DNA of 64,000 bases from Marinomonas sp. SBI8L (GCF_001624705.1 NZ_JSEO01000004.1:248001-312000), one strand, 5' to 3'; positions 52,808-62,573 are shown, counted from the first letter of the stretch. The notes: generated by a model not told the origin, from the letters alone. Translations and numbers: made by a program.

Positions 52808-54139
52808 CTAGTTTAGTTTTCTAAATCTAAACAGAGTGACAGGCAAACTTGGGCGATAGACTTGCTGGCCAGCAAGCAAATCTAATTTAGATTGAGAGAC
52901 TTGCTTCGATTCCGTTTCTGCATCGCCCGCCTCTAACCTAGCTTGGAAAAACTGCTGTAACGCTAACTTAGTATTCTCAGTCACGGCACTTGCTACTAAT
53001 ACACCATTCGTATCAAGTGTTTGCCAAGCATGTGAAAGTATCGAATCTAAATTACCGTCACTACCGCCGATGAATACCTTATTTGGCTTAGGCAAGGTTA
53101 ATAAGGATTCAGGGGCTCTGCCAGAAACAAGAGAAAGGTTATTCATTACACCAAAACGAGTACGATTAGCAGAGAGACACTCTTGTCTGCCTAGATGATG
53201 TTCTACTGCATAGATATGGGCTTTTTCGTGCCAGTAACTCATCTCAATCGCAACACCACCACAACCTGCGCCAACATCCCAAACCACATCTGTATCACAA
53301 ATCTGCAGTAACGAAAGGATAGATAAGCGAACATCACGCTTAGTAATCATGCCTTTGCCATCACCTTTATCCGTGATGTACTTCTCATCTTCAATACCTG
53401 GAAACTCAGGAAAAAAGCTCGTCTGATTTGAGGTTTCTATCACCACAACATTTAGCGAATCAAAAACCAGTGACTTAAGCTCAACAAGATCCGCAGCAAT
53501 AAAGTGGCTGAGTTTTTCTTGTTGGTAACCAATTGCTTCACAAATATGCAATTTGGATTGAGAAAGGCCAGCATCAATACATTCTTTTGCGAGCACTTGA
53601 GGCGTGCTGTTAGAATCAGTTAATAGAACAAGGGTTTTATTCGCTTGTAAATGACGACGTATGGCTTCAACAGGTCTTCCATGAACACTGACAACCTGAG
53701 CATCTTGTAGTGAAATACCTAGTTTATGGCACGCTGCCTGCACGCTCGAAACGGCAGGAGTAAAACGTAATTGTTTAGCGTCAAAATGGCGACTTAACCA
53801 ACCGCCGATTCCAAAAAATAATGGGTCTCCGGAGGCTAAAACAACAATATTGTTTTTGCCATCTTGTTTAAAGCTTTCAAACCTTGCTTTAAGCTCCTTA
53901 ATAGGCGGTAAAACCTGACGATAGCCACTCACTTGGCCATTATCACTTGCATCTAGATAGTCTGCGACAGTTTCTAGTTGACGTACTGACCCCATAACAT
54001 AATCAGCTTGGTTCAAAATATCTTGTGTTTCTTGATCGAGTTTAACGTTTTCTTTTACGCCTAATCCAACCACATGTATCAGCAGTTCATTCACTGTTGA
54101 ACCTGTAGAATCTAACTCAGATAAGGTTAATTCTGGCAC
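52808..54139 (-). CDS. cobL: Precorrin-6Y C5,15-methyltransferase (decarboxylating), CbiE-CbiT fusion
   Basis: CobL methylates C5 and C15 of precorrin-6B and decarboxylates the C12 acetate. This 443-aa protein fuses a CbiE-type tetrapyrrole methylase (about 15-235; LASGDPLFFGIGGWLSRHF) to a CbiT-type SAM methyltransferase (about 260-440; VWDVGAGCGGVAIEMS, then FIGGSDGNLDSIL). The start codon is GTG at 54139. It lies 51 bp downstream of cobH. The fused form is that of aerobic-type organisms, whereas the anaerobic route usually has separate CbiE and CbiT. Confidence 0.92.
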   Translation of the reverse strand: MPELTLSELDSTGSTVNELLIHVVGLGVKENVKLDQETQDILNQADYVMGSVRQLETVADYLDASDNGQVSGYRQVLPPIKELKARFESFKQDGKNNIVVLASGDPLFFGIGGWLSRHFDAKQLRFTPAVSSVQAACHKLGISLQDAQVVSVHGRPVEAIRRHLQANKTLVLLTDSNSTPQVLAKECIDAGLSQSKLHICEAIGYQQEKLSHFIAADLVELKSLVFDSLNVVVIETSNQTSFFPEFPGIEDEKYITDKGDGKGMITKRDVRLSILSLLQICDTDVVWDVGAGCGGVAIEMSYWHEKAHIYAVEHHLGRQECLSANRTRFGVMNNLSLVSGRAPESLLTLPKPNKVFIGGSDGNLDSILSHAWQTLDTNGVLVASAVTENTKLALQQFFQARLEAGDAETESKQVSQSKLDLLAGQQVYRPSLPVTLFRFRKLN

Positions 54140-54189
54140 TTTCCACTCCGTTGCAAATACGCACTAACATTAAATTTCGATACAAGAGG

Positions 54190-54855
54190 CTAGTAGTACT
54201 CACCAATATTACATCTTAATAAAGCATTACAACTGGCTGACGATACCGCACTGCCTCCTATTCGAGACAGCAAGGTAATACATTCAACCCCTAATTCTTG
54301 GTGGCAATCCCACAAAGCCTGCTTGGACTCCGCCGCTCCCACAAAACCTACTGGCATAGCTATGATAAGGGCTGGCTTTTCAGCCCCCTTTTTAATCATT
54401 TCCATTAATCTAAATAAGGCAGTAGGTGCATTTCCAATAACAACAACACTACCAGCTAAATAAGGACGCCATAGCTCTAGTGCAGCCATAGAACGCGTTT
54501 CACCTTTTTGCCTAGCTAGAGCGGGGGTTTGTTCATGGTTTAAAAAGCACATAGGCTCTTTATTCACCATTCGCTTAGTAATCCCCTGCTTCACCATTTC
54601 TACATCACATAGAATGTTGGCATTGAGAGCTAATGCATCTCTACCAGCAGTACAGGCATTCAAACTAAACCTAACCTGAGATGCTGCTTCTGGTAACCCC
54701 ATACTATGTACAATTCGCATAACAACTTGTTGCTCATCTAGACTAAAGCTATCTAGTTGAGTCAGTTCTCTAATTTGTAGGAAGCTGTTTTTTTCGATAG
54801 TTTGGGGGTTTAACTCGTATTCAAATTTCAAAAGTTTATCCGTATTTAGCAGCAA
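54190..54855 (-). CDS. cobH: Precorrin-8X methylmutase
   Basis: CobH/CbiC moves the methyl from C11 to C12 of precorrin-8X to give hydrogenobyrinate. It is 221 aa. The catalytic histidine is in VVMRIVHSMG, followed by VRFSLNACTAGRDAL, VIGNAPTALFRLMEM and RIGGSAVSSASCNALL, all family hallmarks. The annotated start is TTG at 54855, right beside the cobK stop; no ribosome site is visible and a slightly later start is possible. It is part of the contiguous cob operon. Confidence 0.92.
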   Translation of the reverse strand: MLLNTDKLLKFEYELNPQTIEKNSFLQIRELTQLDSFSLDEQQVVMRIVHSMGLPEAASQVRFSLNACTAGRDALALNANILCDVEMVKQGITKRMVNKEPMCFLNHEQTPALARQKGETRSMAALELWRPYLAGSVVVIGNAPTALFRLMEMIKKGAEKPALIIAMPVGFVGAAESKQALWDCHQELGVECITLLSRIGGSAVSSASCNALLRCNIGEYY

Positions 54856-54857
54856 TG

Positions 54858-55616
54858 TTAGCGAGGTTTTATTCGACTCTGCATAATAGCATCAGCACAT
54901 TCAATTAATGAGTCAAACTCTCGATTTGGCTCTAATAATATTGGCCGTTCCAAGATTAAAACTTTTAGTCCCATATCCTGAGCAACTTGTAGTTTTGCTG
55001 ATGTTGAGCTACCACCACTATTTTTACTTACAATAACATCAATATCTTGCGTTTGAATCAATATTTTTTCATCTTGATACAAAAAGGGTCCAATTGCCTT
55101 TACCCAATGCAGTTTTGTCAGTTTTTCGTAACAGAATTTGGGTGGTACAGCCGTTCTCCATACAAGTTTTTTCAAATTATCTTGCTCATGCAAGCACATT
55201 AGCGCCTCTAAGCTCAATTGCCCTGCGCTTAATAAAGGACAAGAATACTTCTCTAGAAGTGCAACCAATTCGTCAAAGTTTCGATAAAATTGCCAGTCAT
55301 CTTTATCTGTCGCTACCCAAGCAGGTCGATGAAAGCGCCATACTGGCACCTCAGTTTCTTTAGCAGTAACCACAGCTTGATCACTCATTTTTTGAGCATA
55401 AGGGTGAGTAACATCTAAGATTAGTTCTATTCCATTTTCTTTAACATACTGAGTTAGCCCACCGAACTGAGTAAAACCTCCGACTAGTATTTCGCAATCA
55501 AGATCAGGGGTTCTCACAAGACCTGCAATACTATAAATCACGTCTAAATTCTGCGTAATTAAACGATCACATAGTCGACGGGCATCCGCTGTGCCACCTA
55601 ACAAAAGTATTTTCAT
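54858..55616 (-). CDS. cobK: Precorrin-6A reductase
   Basis: CobK/CbiJ reduces the C18-C19 bond of precorrin-6A with NADPH. It is 252 aa. The N-terminal [17 protein letters not shown] is the family signature, followed by [27 protein letters not shown] and a C-terminal [20 protein letters not shown] in which KNSGG is typical. The ATG overlaps the cbiD stop by four bases. The position between cbiD and cobH matches pathway order. Confidence 0.92.
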   Translation of the reverse strand: MKILLLGGTADARRLCDRLITQNLDVIYSIAGLVRTPDLDCEILVGGFTQFGGLTQYVKENGIELILDVTHPYAQKMSDQAVVTAKETEVPVWRFHRPAWVATDKDDWQFYRNFDELVALLEKYSCPLLSAGQLSLEALMCLHEQDNLKKLVWRTAVPPKFCYEKLTKLHWVKAIGPFLYQDEKILIQTQDIDVIVSKNSGGSSTSAKLQVAQDMGLKVLILERPILLEPNREFDSLIECADAIMQSRIKPR

Positions 55617-56737
55617 CGTGTTGCGGCCTCTTTCGCACTAGCAATAAACTCTCCTTTACGATTAATCGCCCATACCTCAAGTTCAATATGATAAGGAATA
55701 TAATGTCGACAAAAAGTAAGCGCTTTTTCACACACAAAAGCCGCTAAATCGATATCACTCTCATTACAATGCTTTAAGGCCTCAATACTGGTATTGGCAC
55801 TTCTAATCTTTGTCAGTAAAGTTTCAGTCGCCCCTTGCTCTGCTGCTATTTGCGCTAACTGCTCAAAATCAATACTTGAAACTCTGCTATTCAGGTCCAT
55901 ATGACCATTAGCTAATTTGGTCAACTTACCAAAACCACCACAAATGCTCAGCTTAGTTAAACCTTTTTTCGTTTTTTCCAACTTACGAGTATGCTTTAAA
56001 AGTGCACCAACAAAATCCCCCATTTCGATTAATGCGGTTTCATCTAACTGATAATGCGCTTTAATCGCCGCTTCACTGGCATTACCTGTTGTCGCGGCAA
56101 GGTGAGTAAAACCATTAGCTCTTGCTACATCAATCCCTTGATGGATAGAAGCAATATAGGCAGCACAAGAAAAAGGCCTAACAATCCCAGTCGTGCCCAA
56201 AATGGATAAGCCGCCCAATATGCCTAACCTAGGGTTCATGGTTTTAAGCGCAATTTGCTCACCATTTTCAACCCCTACTTTTACTTGGAAACCACCTTGA
56301 TAGCCCAGCTCTTCAGCCAAGGTTTGTAGATGCTCCTGCATCATTTTTCTTGGTACAGGGTTTATAGCGGGTTCCCCTATCGCCAATACCAGACCCGTTT
56401 TGGTAACAGTTCCAACCCCTTCTCCAGCTAAAAAAGTAATGCCTTTTTTAGCTGTTAGCGTAAGTTCGACAAAAATAGTTGCACCATGGGTGGCATCAGG
56501 GTCATCTCCAGCATCTTTAATTGTGCTAACTCTGATACCTTCATTGAGCACTTGGTATGCAAGTATATCTAGGCTAACTAACTGCCCTTTAGGCAAGTTC
56601 ACTTCAACTTTTCGAGCTAGGTTATCTGGTTTTACTAATAGAGCTTGAGCTGCAGCGACACAACAAGCAGTAGCACAACAGCCAGTTGTCAGCCCTGTTC
56701 GTAAGGTTTGTACCTTTTCGCTGCTTTCAGGCCACAT
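55613..56737 (-). CDS. cbiD: Cobalt-precorrin-5B C1-methyltransferase
   Basis: CbiD methylates C1 of (cobalt-)precorrin-5B. It is a 374-aa protein unrelated to the other SAM methylases: [20 protein letters not shown] at the N-terminus, [20 protein letters not shown], and [20 protein letters not shown] are diagnostic. In Pseudomonas-type genomes CbiD replaces CobF in an otherwise aerobic pathway, which fits this operon. It starts 6 bp after the cobB stop and overlaps cobK. Confidence 0.94.
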   Translation of the reverse strand: MWPESSEKVQTLRTGLTTGCCATACCVAAAQALLVKPDNLARKVEVNLPKGQLVSLDILAYQVLNEGIRVSTIKDAGDDPDATHGATIFVELTLTAKKGITFLAGEGVGTVTKTGLVLAIGEPAINPVPRKMMQEHLQTLAEELGYQGGFQVKVGVENGEQIALKTMNPRLGILGGLSILGTTGIVRPFSCAAYIASIHQGIDVARANGFTHLAATTGNASEAAIKAHYQLDETALIEMGDFVGALLKHTRKLEKTKKGLTKLSICGGFGKLTKLANGHMDLNSRVSSIDFEQLAQIAAEQGATETLLTKIRSANTSIEALKHCNESDIDLAAFVCEKALTFCRHYIPYHIELEVWAINRKGEFIASAKEAATR

Positions 56738-56743
56738 ATAACA

Positions 56744-58075
56744 TTAAGCTCGATTAAAAATCGCAGCGACGGCTACAGGGTTGGATGGGAAGAATAAATG
56801 TAAATAGCTAGCAACTAAGCCTTGTTCTTTATAGACAGCTTCACCCGGTGCTGGGTGCCTTTGTCGACGGCCAAAGCTAATAGGCTCTGGTGTATTTTCA
56901 CTACGAGACCTATGGTGTGCATGAGCTCTCACCTCGCCGCTTGGCAAAATGGCTGTTTGCATTCCTTGGCAGCCTCGTTTACCTCTCATGGCACCATCTC
57001 CCGTTAAAATGCCTAGCATAGGATAAGTATTATTATTTAAGTCAGTCAGGGTTTCTAGGCTATAAAGCAAGCCACCACATTCAGCTAAAATACCTTTTCC
57101 TTGAGCAAAGAAATTTTGAATTTCTTGTTTGATTTCCTGATTTTCTGCCAAGGCTTGAGTATGTAATTCAGGATAGCCTCCTGGTAACCAAAGCGCATCA
57201 GCGTCTGGCAAAACCTTATCTTTTAATGGCGAGAAAAAGCATATTTCAGCTCCCATCTCAGTTAAGCATTTAAGGTTAGCATCATAGATAAAACTAAATG
57301 CAGCATCTGAAGCCACTGCAATGGTTTTCCCTTTTAATAATCCTAGGTGCTCTTCATTCTTTTCTAACTCAGCAGGGAAGAAGGTCACGGGCTCAGGCAA
57401 ATCTAAAAGCTGATTATCATTTGACTGCATCAGCCAATCTACAGCGGCCTCAAACTTTTGCTCAAGCTCATCCTGCACTTCATTGGCTTGCACTAAACCT
57501 AAATGACGCTCAGGCAAAACAATATCCTCATCCCGCTTTAAGCTGGCAAGTAATGGGAGGTTTTCTGGTAAAGCATCTCTTATCAGCTGAGCATGGCGTT
57601 CACTACCGCAACGGTTAGCAATTAAACCTGCTATTTTTATATCATCGCGGAAGTTTGCCATACCTGAGGCAAGTGCCGCTGCAGTTTGAGCCATGCCCTT
57701 TACATCCATCACGATAGCAAGCGGTATATTAAAGCGAGCGGCAAGATCGGCGCTTGATGGTTCGCCATCAAACATGCCCATGGCTCCTTCTACTAGAATA
57801 AGATCAGCCTCTTGCGCTGCTTCATAAAACTTTTGCTGGCAATAAGCATCACCTGCCATCCAGATATCAAGTTGCTCAACCGCTATCCCAGATGCCTGAG
57901 CTAAGATTTGAGGGTCTAGGTAATCTGGTCCAGTTTTAAACACATGAACGCGCTTGCCCTGTTTAGTAAAATACCTTGCAAGTGCAGCTGTAATGGTAGT
58001 TTTACCTTGGTTGGATGCAGGTGCAGATAAAAATAATGCTGGACAAGAAATACTTGCTTTAACTTGATTACTCAC
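56744..58075 (-). CDS. cobB: Cobyrinate a,c-diamide synthase
   Basis: CobB/CbiA amidates the a- and c-side chains of cobyrinate or hydrogenobyrinate with glutamine and ATP. It is 443 aa. The N-terminal dethiobiotin-synthetase-like domain has the P-loop SAPASNQGKTTITAAL and VEGAMGMFDGEP. The C-terminal glutaminase domain (about 240-440) has the catalytic cysteine in LAECGGLLYSLE and a histidine-rich VRAHAHHRSR. The start codon is GTG at 58075. It follows chlID by 65 bp. Confidence 0.93.
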   Translation of the reverse strand: MSNQVKASISCPALFLSAPASNQGKTTITAALARYFTKQGKRVHVFKTGPDYLDPQILAQASGIAVEQLDIWMAGDAYCQQKFYEAAQEADLILVEGAMGMFDGEPSSADLAARFNIPLAIVMDVKGMAQTAAALASGMANFRDDIKIAGLIANRCGSERHAQLIRDALPENLPLLASLKRDEDIVLPERHLGLVQANEVQDELEQKFEAAVDWLMQSNDNQLLDLPEPVTFFPAELEKNEEHLGLLKGKTIAVASDAAFSFIYDANLKCLTEMGAEICFFSPLKDKVLPDADALWLPGGYPELHTQALAENQEIKQEIQNFFAQGKGILAECGGLLYSLETLTDLNNNTYPMLGILTGDGAMRGKRGCQGMQTAILPSGEVRAHAHHRSRSENTPEPISFGRRQRHPAPGEAVYKEQGLVASYLHLFFPSNPVAVAAIFNRA

Positions 58076-58140
58076 TTAGAACCGTCCCCAAATATGGTTA
58101 ATACTTAATATAAGCCTGCTGTTATAAAATGGCTTATCAT

Positions 58141-59937
58141 TTAAATTGTAAAATATTCAGCTTTAATCGCATGGGCGAGCTGCTGCGCTCGGCCCCTTTT
58201 GATGGCGCTAGCTTCAATATCTATCAGACTACAACTACCCTTTAGCTCAATATCAGCAACATCTGCTTGAGTGCGCCCATCAGTAAAAATATAAGTATGA
58301 CTGACGCTCATTGGAGATTGCTTATAATAACGCTTTAACCAAGATGCGACTTCTAATAGTCCATCACGAAAGGGCGTCCCACCTCCTGCTTCAATTTTAT
58401 TGAGGAATTCACTCATATCTTTAGGTGCTCTTACTTTCGCCTGTACTTGCTTAACTTCATTATTACCAAAGATAAACATGGCGATTTGTTCACGCTTTAT
58501 ATAGGCCTGATGTGCAATATCTAAAATAGCGCCCTTAGCTTTTCCAAAGACGGTTTGTCCTAACATGGAAGCAGAGCAATCAAGTAAAATCAGATGTAAC
58601 ATTCCCTGACTCGTCCGTGCTTTTTGTCTATGAAGCTTTGTCGGAGGCCATTGAAAACCCTCACTATCAGCCGATTGCGAAATTGTTTGATGCCAATCCA
58701 CTGCCTTACCAGGCAAGCTGTTATTAAGGCCTTTTCCTTGAGCACTATCGCCTTTACTTAAAAAAAAACTTTGCTCTTCAATAGAGGTTTTAAATTCATT
58801 ATTTCGTTTAGATTCTAGCTTTGTATCAAAACGAATATTGTTATCTAAAGTTTGAGATTGGGCAGGCATGCTCCCCCAATCATCCTCAGTTTGATTTGGC
58901 TGGCTCTCATCCTCATCTTGTTTATCAACTTGTCCTTGCTGATTTTGCTCAACAGGATTATGAGAGTCTTTCAATCTTGAGGTATCTGGTCGCCTAGTCT
59001 TATTCTGCGATGAGTTTGGCTTTTGAGTCATGTCTTGATGAGTTGAGCTGCCAGCACTTGGCGGTGAAGATGATCCTACTTGCCTTCTATGGGCTAATAC
59101 TAGCTCTGCAACCATATCTAAATCTGCTCGAGTGACAGATTTTCCACCTCGCCAAGCGGTATATGCCGTTGCTGCTCTTAACCAAACAATATCCGCTCTT
59201 ACTCCATCAACATTCGCTTGGAAACAAGCTTTAGCGATTAATAGGCGCATCTCATCACTACACTCAATATGTGGTAATTTTTGCTGTGCTATTTCAATAC
59301 TTTGCCTAAGGTTTTTCTGTTTGACTCTATATTTTTCGCAAAAGGCTTGAGGGTTCTGATCAAATTCATCTCTCAATTTAACAATCTGAACCCTCTCTTC
59401 CAAAGTATAGTTATTAGCCAACTCAACCATGAGACCAAATCTATCTTGTAACTGAGGCCTCAACTCCCCTTCATCAGGATTCATGGTACCAACAAGTATA
59501 AATTTAGCGGCATGTTCATGACTAATACCATCACGTTCAACTCTATTTACACCACTTGCGGCAACGTCTAAAAGTTGATCGACAAGATTATCAGCTAATA
59601 AATTGACCTCATCTACATATAACACACCACCATGAGCCTTACTTAATAGGCCTGGGTGAAAAGCGACTTCTTTGTTTTTTAGCACTTTATCTAGATCAAG
59701 CGTTCCTAATAGTCTCTCCTCGCTTGCTCCTAAAGGTAAAGTTGCAAAAGGGGCTTCTAAATCAGGTAATACATGAGCTAAGCCACGTGCTAGCGTCGAC
59801 TTTGCACTCCCTCTTGGCCCACTAACCAATACGCCACCTAATAAGGGGTTTATCGCAGCAAGCGTAAGGGCAAGTTTAAAATTTTCTTGGCCGGCAACAG
59901 CGGTAAAGGGGAACTCAAAGTGAGGAAGAGACGTCAT
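58141..59937 (-). CDS. ChlI-ChlD fused chelatase AAA+/VWA subunit, probably for CobN
   Basis: This 598-aa protein joins an AAA+ ATPase domain of the BchI/ChlI type (about 1-295; Walker A GPRGSAKSTLA, Walker B GVLYVDEVNLL) to a ChlD-type von Willebrand A domain (about 410-598; MIDAS motif DCSAS, then GGGTPFRDGL). A hydrophilic Q/S/D/E-rich linker of about 110 residues separates them. Fused ChlID proteins near cobalamin genes serve as the motor of the CobN cobaltochelatase; no cobN is in this window. The ATG at 59937 is preferred over 59949. It heads the operon. A small hairpin (59964-59968 with 59975-59979) lies 27 bp upstream. Confidence 0.88.
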   Translation of the reverse strand: MTSLPHFEFPFTAVAGQENFKLALTLAAINPLLGGVLVSGPRGSAKSTLARGLAHVLPDLEAPFATLPLGASEERLLGTLDLDKVLKNKEVAFHPGLLSKAHGGVLYVDEVNLLADNLVDQLLDVAASGVNRVERDGISHEHAAKFILVGTMNPDEGELRPQLQDRFGLMVELANNYTLEERVQIVKLRDEFDQNPQAFCEKYRVKQKNLRQSIEIAQQKLPHIECSDEMRLLIAKACFQANVDGVRADIVWLRAATAYTAWRGGKSVTRADLDMVAELVLAHRRQVGSSSPPSAGSSTHQDMTQKPNSSQNKTRRPDTSRLKDSHNPVEQNQQGQVDKQDEDESQPNQTEDDWGSMPAQSQTLDNNIRFDTKLESKRNNEFKTSIEEQSFFLSKGDSAQGKGLNNSLPGKAVDWHQTISQSADSEGFQWPPTKLHRQKARTSQGMLHLILLDCSASMLGQTVFGKAKGAILDIAHQAYIKREQIAMFIFGNNEVKQVQAKVRAPKDMSEFLNKIEAGGGTPFRDGLLEVASWLKRYYKQSPMSVSHTYIFTDGRTQADVADIELKGSCSLIDIEASAIKRGRAQQLAHAIKAEYFTI

Positions 59938-60247
59938 AAAACAAACCAAAAAGTAATTATTCTCACGGCCTAAACCGTGTCTTAACTGTGACCTTATCTA
60001 GGCCATGTTAGCTTGTCAATTTCAGCTTTTCACGATTCTTAAAATTCAATACAAATAGCCTTAATTAACCACATAATTCAAGACAAAGTGAAAAAATAAC
60101 AACTTCTCAGCATTAAATTAAACATCTCGAATACTGCATTGCTGAGTACTATATAGGGAACCTTTCATATTTCATTTAAAGCCTTGACCTTAGATCTTAG
60201 TCTAGGGTTTATACTCAATGCATTATCGCAATTATGGAGTCATCACT
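59938..60247. other. Divergent control region of the cob operon and the zntR operon
   Basis: This 310-bp AT-rich region has no coding frame. The right end carries the zntR promoter. The left end must carry the cob operon promoter and contains the short CACGG/CCGTG hairpin. I looked for the conserved cobalamin-riboswitch core in the minus-strand leader and did not see it. Confidence 0.6.
60184..60215 (+). promoter_or_regulatory. zntR-type promoter with 20-bp spacer and MerR-family operator
   Basis: TTGACC (60184-60189) and TATACT (60210-60215) are separated by 20 bp, the over-long spacer used by MerR-family activators of the ZntR/CadR branch. The dyad ACCTTAGA-N6-TCTAGGGT (60187-60208) fills the spacer. 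Metal-bound regulator is expected to untwist this DNA and activate the operon. Confidence 0.88.
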
Positions 60248-60670
60248 ATGTTTAAAATTGGTGAACTTGCTGAGTTATGTCAAATCAGTACAGATACTTT
60301 AAGGTTCTATGAAAAGAATGGCTTATTCCAAGCCTCTAAAAGATCCAATGCAGGTTATCGTCTTTACACAGAATCGGATAAAAGCCGCCTTGAGTTTATC
60401 TTAACCTCAAAGTCTGTTGGCTTTAGTTTGAAAGAAATAGCCGACTTATTATCTATTAATTTGGATAAGTCTAATCGAACCTGTGGTGATGCAAAACAGC
60501 TTGTCGATGACAAGTTAACCCAAGTAAGGGAAAAACTCGCTGAGCTAGAGCGTCTTGAAAACTCATTACAAAGCTTATCGGATGCCTGTTGTGGCGGAGC
60601 CGAAAGTGCTCTTCATTGCACAATATTAGAAGCGTTAGCAAACAATCAAACTTCAGCAAGCAAGCTTTGA
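60248..60670 (+). CDS. zntR: ZntR-like zinc-responsive MerR-family regulator
   Basis: This 140-aa MerR-family metal sensor has the helix-turn-helix at 1-70 (FKIGELAELCQISTDTLRFY), the dimerisation helix at about 80-112, and metal ligands C79, C114, C115, H123 and C124. The C-terminal DACCGGAESALHCTILEAL is the ZntR pattern for two Zn ions. The ATG at 60248 is preferred over 60218, which would sit only a few bases past the -10. It is first in an operon with the SO_0444-like efflux permease 41 bp downstream. Cadmium or lead response is a possible alternative. Confidence 0.9.
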   Translation: MFKIGELAELCQISTDTLRFYEKNGLFQASKRSNAGYRLYTESDKSRLEFILTSKSVGFSLKEIADLLSINLDKSNRTCGDAKQLVDDKLTQVREKLAELERLENSLQSLSDACCGGAESALHCTILEALANNQTSASKL

Positions 60671-60711
60671 ACTGGATGTCATTGCTTAATCAAACATAAA
60701 AAGGATATAGC

Positions 60712-61887
60712 ATGTTATTCGCAGAAAACTTCTTAGAACTTTTTTTAGACTCTGCCCCTTGGTTATTACTTGGTCTTATTTTAGCTGGCATACTAAATAG
60801 TTTTGTCCCCATGAACTGGATGCAAAAACAACTTGGTGGTACTGGCACTAAGCCTATACTAAAAGCCGCTCTCTTTGGCGCGCCTTTACCTTTATGTTCA
60901 TGTGGCGTTATTCCTGCTGCTGTTGGCTTAAGACGTGCAGGAGCATCAAAATCAGCCACCACATCATTCTTAGTCTCGACACCTGAAACCGGTATCGACT
61001 CTATTTCTGTTTCCTATGCCATGTTAGGGCCATTTATGGCTGTGATCAGACCCATAGCAGCTATTTCCAGTGCGATAGTCGCTGGGCTATTAGTTGGTAA
61101 TGACAAAAAAGAAATTAAAATAGAAAGCAGTAATATTAAGACTGATACAAATACTGACTCATGTTGCGCCTCTAAGAAAAGCAATAAGGAAGTATCTTCT
61201 AGCACCAAGAAGACACCCTGCTCTAAAGAGGAAAATATAACAAGATCAAGTTGTGGCAATAAGAAAAAAAATGAGCAAGAGAGCTCTTGCTGTGAAAGCG
61301 AGCATGGGGAAACTCAATCAGAATTCAAGCAAAAACTTATTACAGGCTTAACATTTGCCAGTACGAATCTAATAAAAGATATCAGTATCTGGTTGATGGT
61401 AGGATTATTCTTCGCTGCTGCCATTCAGACCTATTTACCAGCAAGCTTTTTGGAAACTTGGGGGAGTGGCATTCTAGCTATGTTAGTCATGGTAGTAATT
61501 TCTATTCCCATGTACATATGTGCAACAGCATCCACTCCTATTGCAGCTGCATTATTGCTTAGTGGTATTTCCCCTGGTGCAGTTTTAGTTTTCATGATGG
61601 CAGGACCTGCGACAAATATAGCCACTTTAGGAGTTGTCTATAAGGAACTGGGATCTAGATCTCTAATTGGTTATTTAACAGGTGTATTAGGAGGCGCTTT
61701 ATTCTTTGGAACAGTCGTTGACTATCTAGTACAGAACTATGGTTTTAGTGTTGTCCCACTTGTAGGCATGGAACATCAGTTACTACCTGAAACACTAACT
61801 TATATGCCTGCTATCCTACTCGCAATACTCATGCTAAATGAGTTAAGAAAAAAGTTCGCATTCTTATCTGTGAATTACGCTAACTAA
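60712..61887 (+). CDS. SO_0444-like Cu/Zn efflux permease (DUF318 family)
   Basis: This 391-aa inner-membrane permease has two blocks of four or five helices separated by a long hydrophilic, Cys-rich loop (about residues 138-205, with CC pairs and single cysteines among Lys, Ser and Glu) that can bind soft metals. PLPLCSCGVIPAAVGLRRAG in the first half and YICATASTPIAAALLLSG then MAGPATNIATLGVVYKELG in the second are typical of the family. AAGGAT precedes the ATG. Co-transcription with a ZntR-like sensor indicates zinc-inducible export. Confidence 0.9.
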   Translation: MLFAENFLELFLDSAPWLLLGLILAGILNSFVPMNWMQKQLGGTGTKPILKAALFGAPLPLCSCGVIPAAVGLRRAGASKSATTSFLVSTPETGIDSISVSYAMLGPFMAVIRPIAAISSAIVAGLLVGNDKKEIKIESSNIKTDTNTDSCCASKKSNKEVSSSTKKTPCSKEENITRSSCGNKKKNEQESSCCESEHGETQSEFKQKLITGLTFASTNLIKDISIWLMVGLFFAAAIQTYLPASFLETWGSGILAMLVMVVISIPMYICATASTPIAAALLLSGISPGAVLVFMMAGPATNIATLGVVYKELGSRSLIGYLTGVLGGALFFGTVVDYLVQNYGFSVVPLVGMEHQLLPETLTYMPAILLAILMLNELRKKFAFLSVNYAN

Positions 61888-62022
61888 ATGATTTCAATAA
61901 AGTATAAAGCTGTATTCAATTAATATGGCTTTATTCAATATAATTAAACAAGGCACTTTAGTAACCGCCCTAAAGGGAGTCTAAGCTCAAGCTCTCGACT
62001 AGCTTTAATAAACAAGCTTTTT

Positions 62023-62280
62023 CTAATCAAATTGCTCCATCATTTTCTGAAGCTTTGTATACTGAGACCTTAACGCTTGATCTTGCAAGTATTGCGAACC
62101 ATAGTTAGGTACTTCATTAATATTTACATCAACACCTAATGTATGTAATTTTTTCTCCATAACACTAATATCAACCCTAAGATCATACATCTCTTTATCT
62201 GGGTTTGATTTTGCCTGCACATTACTAGACATAAAAGTCACAAGTGCAAGACTTATAAAACCTAGCTTGTAAAACTTCAT
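62023..62280 (-). CDS. Small secreted helical protein, diverged fifth member of the array
   Basis: This 85-aa protein of unknown function has a signal peptide (1-22, ending VQAKS) and a mature helical body of about 63 residues. It keeps the plan of the four upstream paralogues: DLRVDISVMEKKLHTLGVDV corresponds to their D-I-K-I-S-V-S-A-L-E segment, and ALRSQYTKLQKMM to their C-terminal ALE-Y-LQ helix. The middle linker differs (NEVPNYGSQYLQDQ). GGAGAAA precedes the ATG. It is separated from the array by a terminator, so it is transcribed on its own. Confidence 0.75.
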   Translation of the reverse strand: MKFYKLGFISLALVTFMSSNVQAKSNPDKEMYDLRVDISVMEKKLHTLGVDVNINEVPNYGSQYLQDQALRSQYTKLQKMMEQFD

Positions 62281-62527
62281 TTCTATTTTCTCCGATAAGT
62301 TCAATATTTAAGTTAATTATATATGTAAAACATTACTAAATATGTAGTTAAAACCCTTTTCCACTGTATTTACAGATTTCAAAAGATTGTGTAAAAAAAC
62401 TTTGAAATTGAAAGAAAAATTCAAAATGAATGTAGAGAAAAAAACAAAAGAAATAAAACAATGCAGAGGTGGTAATATGTAAAAAAGATAAGTGAAGAGG
62501 AATAAACTGAGGTAATAAAAACTAAAG

Positions 62528-62556
62528 AAGCTAAGTTTAATGAATAAACTTAGCTT
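62528..62556 (-). terminator. Rho-independent terminator of the four-gene paralogue array
   Basis: A perfect 12-bp stem (62528-62539 with 62545-62556) with a 5-nt loop lies 17 bp past the last array stop. On the minus strand it leads into TTTAGTTTTTATT. Confidence 0.85.
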
Positions 62557-62573
62557 TCCTTAAGCAGCCCATA

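Noticed and set aside
57298-57618. Plus-strand 106-codon frame inside cobB, and similar long antisense frames
   Set aside because: They lie wholly within well-supported genes on the other strand, lack ribosome sites and have no family-like features. They are codon-bias shadows.
59938-60180. Cobalamin riboswitch ahead of the cob operon
   Set aside because: I read the minus-strand leader for the conserved B12-box core and did not find it. The leader is AT-rich with only a 5-bp hairpin.
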